A stretch of 64,000 nt of DNA from Cypionkella psychrotolerans (lineage in GTDB: Bacteria > Pseudomonadota > Alphaproteobacteria > Rhodobacterales > Rhodobacteraceae). The stretch covers positions 1 to 64,000 of the forward strand of contig NZ_LGIC01000006.1 of assembly GCF_001294535.1 (NCBI RefSeq), written 5' to 3'. The position numbers and the translations under genes are program-made. Shown piece by piece: positions 63,735-64,000 of this stretch. How positions within the stretch are numbered: the first letter of the stretch is position 1; each line of letters begins with the position of its first letter. The notes under the pieces were generated by a model. That model did not search any database. It was not told where the DNA came from and saw nothing but the letters and a program-made list of their open reading frames with translations.

Positions 63735-64000
63735 CTAGCCCCCAATCGGCAGATCAAAGAAACGATTGCTGGTGAGGATCATCACCAGCACCATTGCCCC
63801 GGTCAACGCGTCAAAACGATCCAGCACGCCACCATGGCCGGGGATCAGGGCAGAGCTGTCCTTCGCGCCGACCCGGCGTTTCAGCCAGCTTTCCACAATA
63901 TCCCCCATCTGGCCTGCGAAGGAAACAAAGGGAGACAACACAATCAGCCAGACGCTGCCGTGCCCGGCCAGAACGAAGCAAGCGCCCAAAACCGCAGCCC
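63735..64000 (-). CDS. cdsA: Phosphatidate cytidylyltransferase CdsA (C-terminal part, runs off the window)
   Basis: Only the last 88 or so codons are inside the window and the frame continues open past the right edge, so the start is not visible. The CDP-alcohol motif is clear: [20 protein letters not shown] followed by [18 protein letters not shown]-terminal membrane helix follows. The enzyme makes CDP-diacylglycerol for phospholipids. It is the first visible gene of the minus-strand envelope operon. Confidence 0.94.
   Translation of the reverse strand, partial: AAVLGACFVLAGHGSVWLIVLSPFVSFAGQMGDIVESWLKRRVGAKDSSALIPGHGGVLDRFDALTGAMVLVMILTSNRFFDLPIGG

Overview
The window is a GC-rich chromosomal segment from an alphaproteobacterium, most likely a member of the Rhodobacteraceae (Rhodobacterales). 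Evidence: ctrA lies next to sciP (DUF1153); dksA is the form with a reduced zinc finger; there is a moxR / DUF2927 / VWA block; several small proteins of the kind seen in this family occur (DUF2852, Usg); and the intergenic palindromes ending in GGGGATATTT are of the kind common in this group. It is mostly ordinary chromosomal backbone. There is no CRISPR array, complete prophage or insertion sequence.

Layout. 1-640 has no convincing gene, followed by tRNA-Leu(CAA). 976-7.7 kb: YpfJ-type metallopeptidase, YqaA-type membrane protein, dsbB, ankyrin protein, dgt, erpA-like gene, xth, DUF1353 lipoprotein. 7.9-11 kb: two flavoproteins and dksA. 11.2-16.4 kb: MoxR ATPase, DUF2927 lipoprotein, tiny membrane protein, VWA protein and M48 protease, interrupted by about 0.8 kb without a recognisable gene. 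16.5-19 kb: PIN protein, rRNA methyltransferase, lipoprotein. 19.3-21.9 kb: edd and eda (Entner-Doudoroff) behind a LacI-type palindrome. 22-29 kb: a broken lyase-like gene, two VOC proteins, glnE, YbaK-type deacylase, DUF2852, bpt. 29.4-32 kb: ilvBN with a leader-peptide attenuator. 32-34.5 kb: ccmF and ccmH. 34.6-38.8 kb: enoyl-CoA hydratase, Lrp-type regulator, and a divergent arginase / ctlX / ornithine cyclodeaminase operon. 38.8-47.5 kb: KamA-type radical SAM enzyme, usg, gyrA, DoxX, trmFO, gluQ, hisI, IscU-like scaffold. 47.6-54.5 kb: small SOS-box-linked membrane protein, recG, ligA, ctrA, sciP, mnmA. 54.7-64 kb: a minus-strand envelope operon in transcription order cdsA, dxr, rseP, a 45-aa protein, bamA, ompH/skp, fabZ, lpxA, lpxI, lpxB.

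How the genes fit together. Edd and Eda split 6-phosphogluconate to pyruvate and glyceraldehyde-3-phosphate. Arginase, CtlX and ornithine cyclodeaminase send arginine and citrulline to proline through ornithine. The 54.7-64 kb block couples isoprenoid and phospholipid precursors, outer-membrane protein assembly and lipid A synthesis.

Most interesting points. (1) A 40-codon membrane protein at 47594-47716, too short for routine gene calling, has a strong Shine-Dalgarno and a GTTC-N7-GTTC LexA-type box within a run of four GTTC motifs. It is a candidate SOS-induced small membrane protein, comparable in kind to Caulobacter SidA. (2) A complete ilv attenuator encodes a 15-aa leader rich in Leu, Ile and Val. 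(3) Two 69-nt intergenic copies align without gaps upstream of unrelated sequence. (4) Two 19-bp palindromes lie 58 bp apart upstream of the DUF2852 gene. (5) The middle of gluQ has foreign-looking codon usage. All calls rest on reading the sequence; no database search was run.
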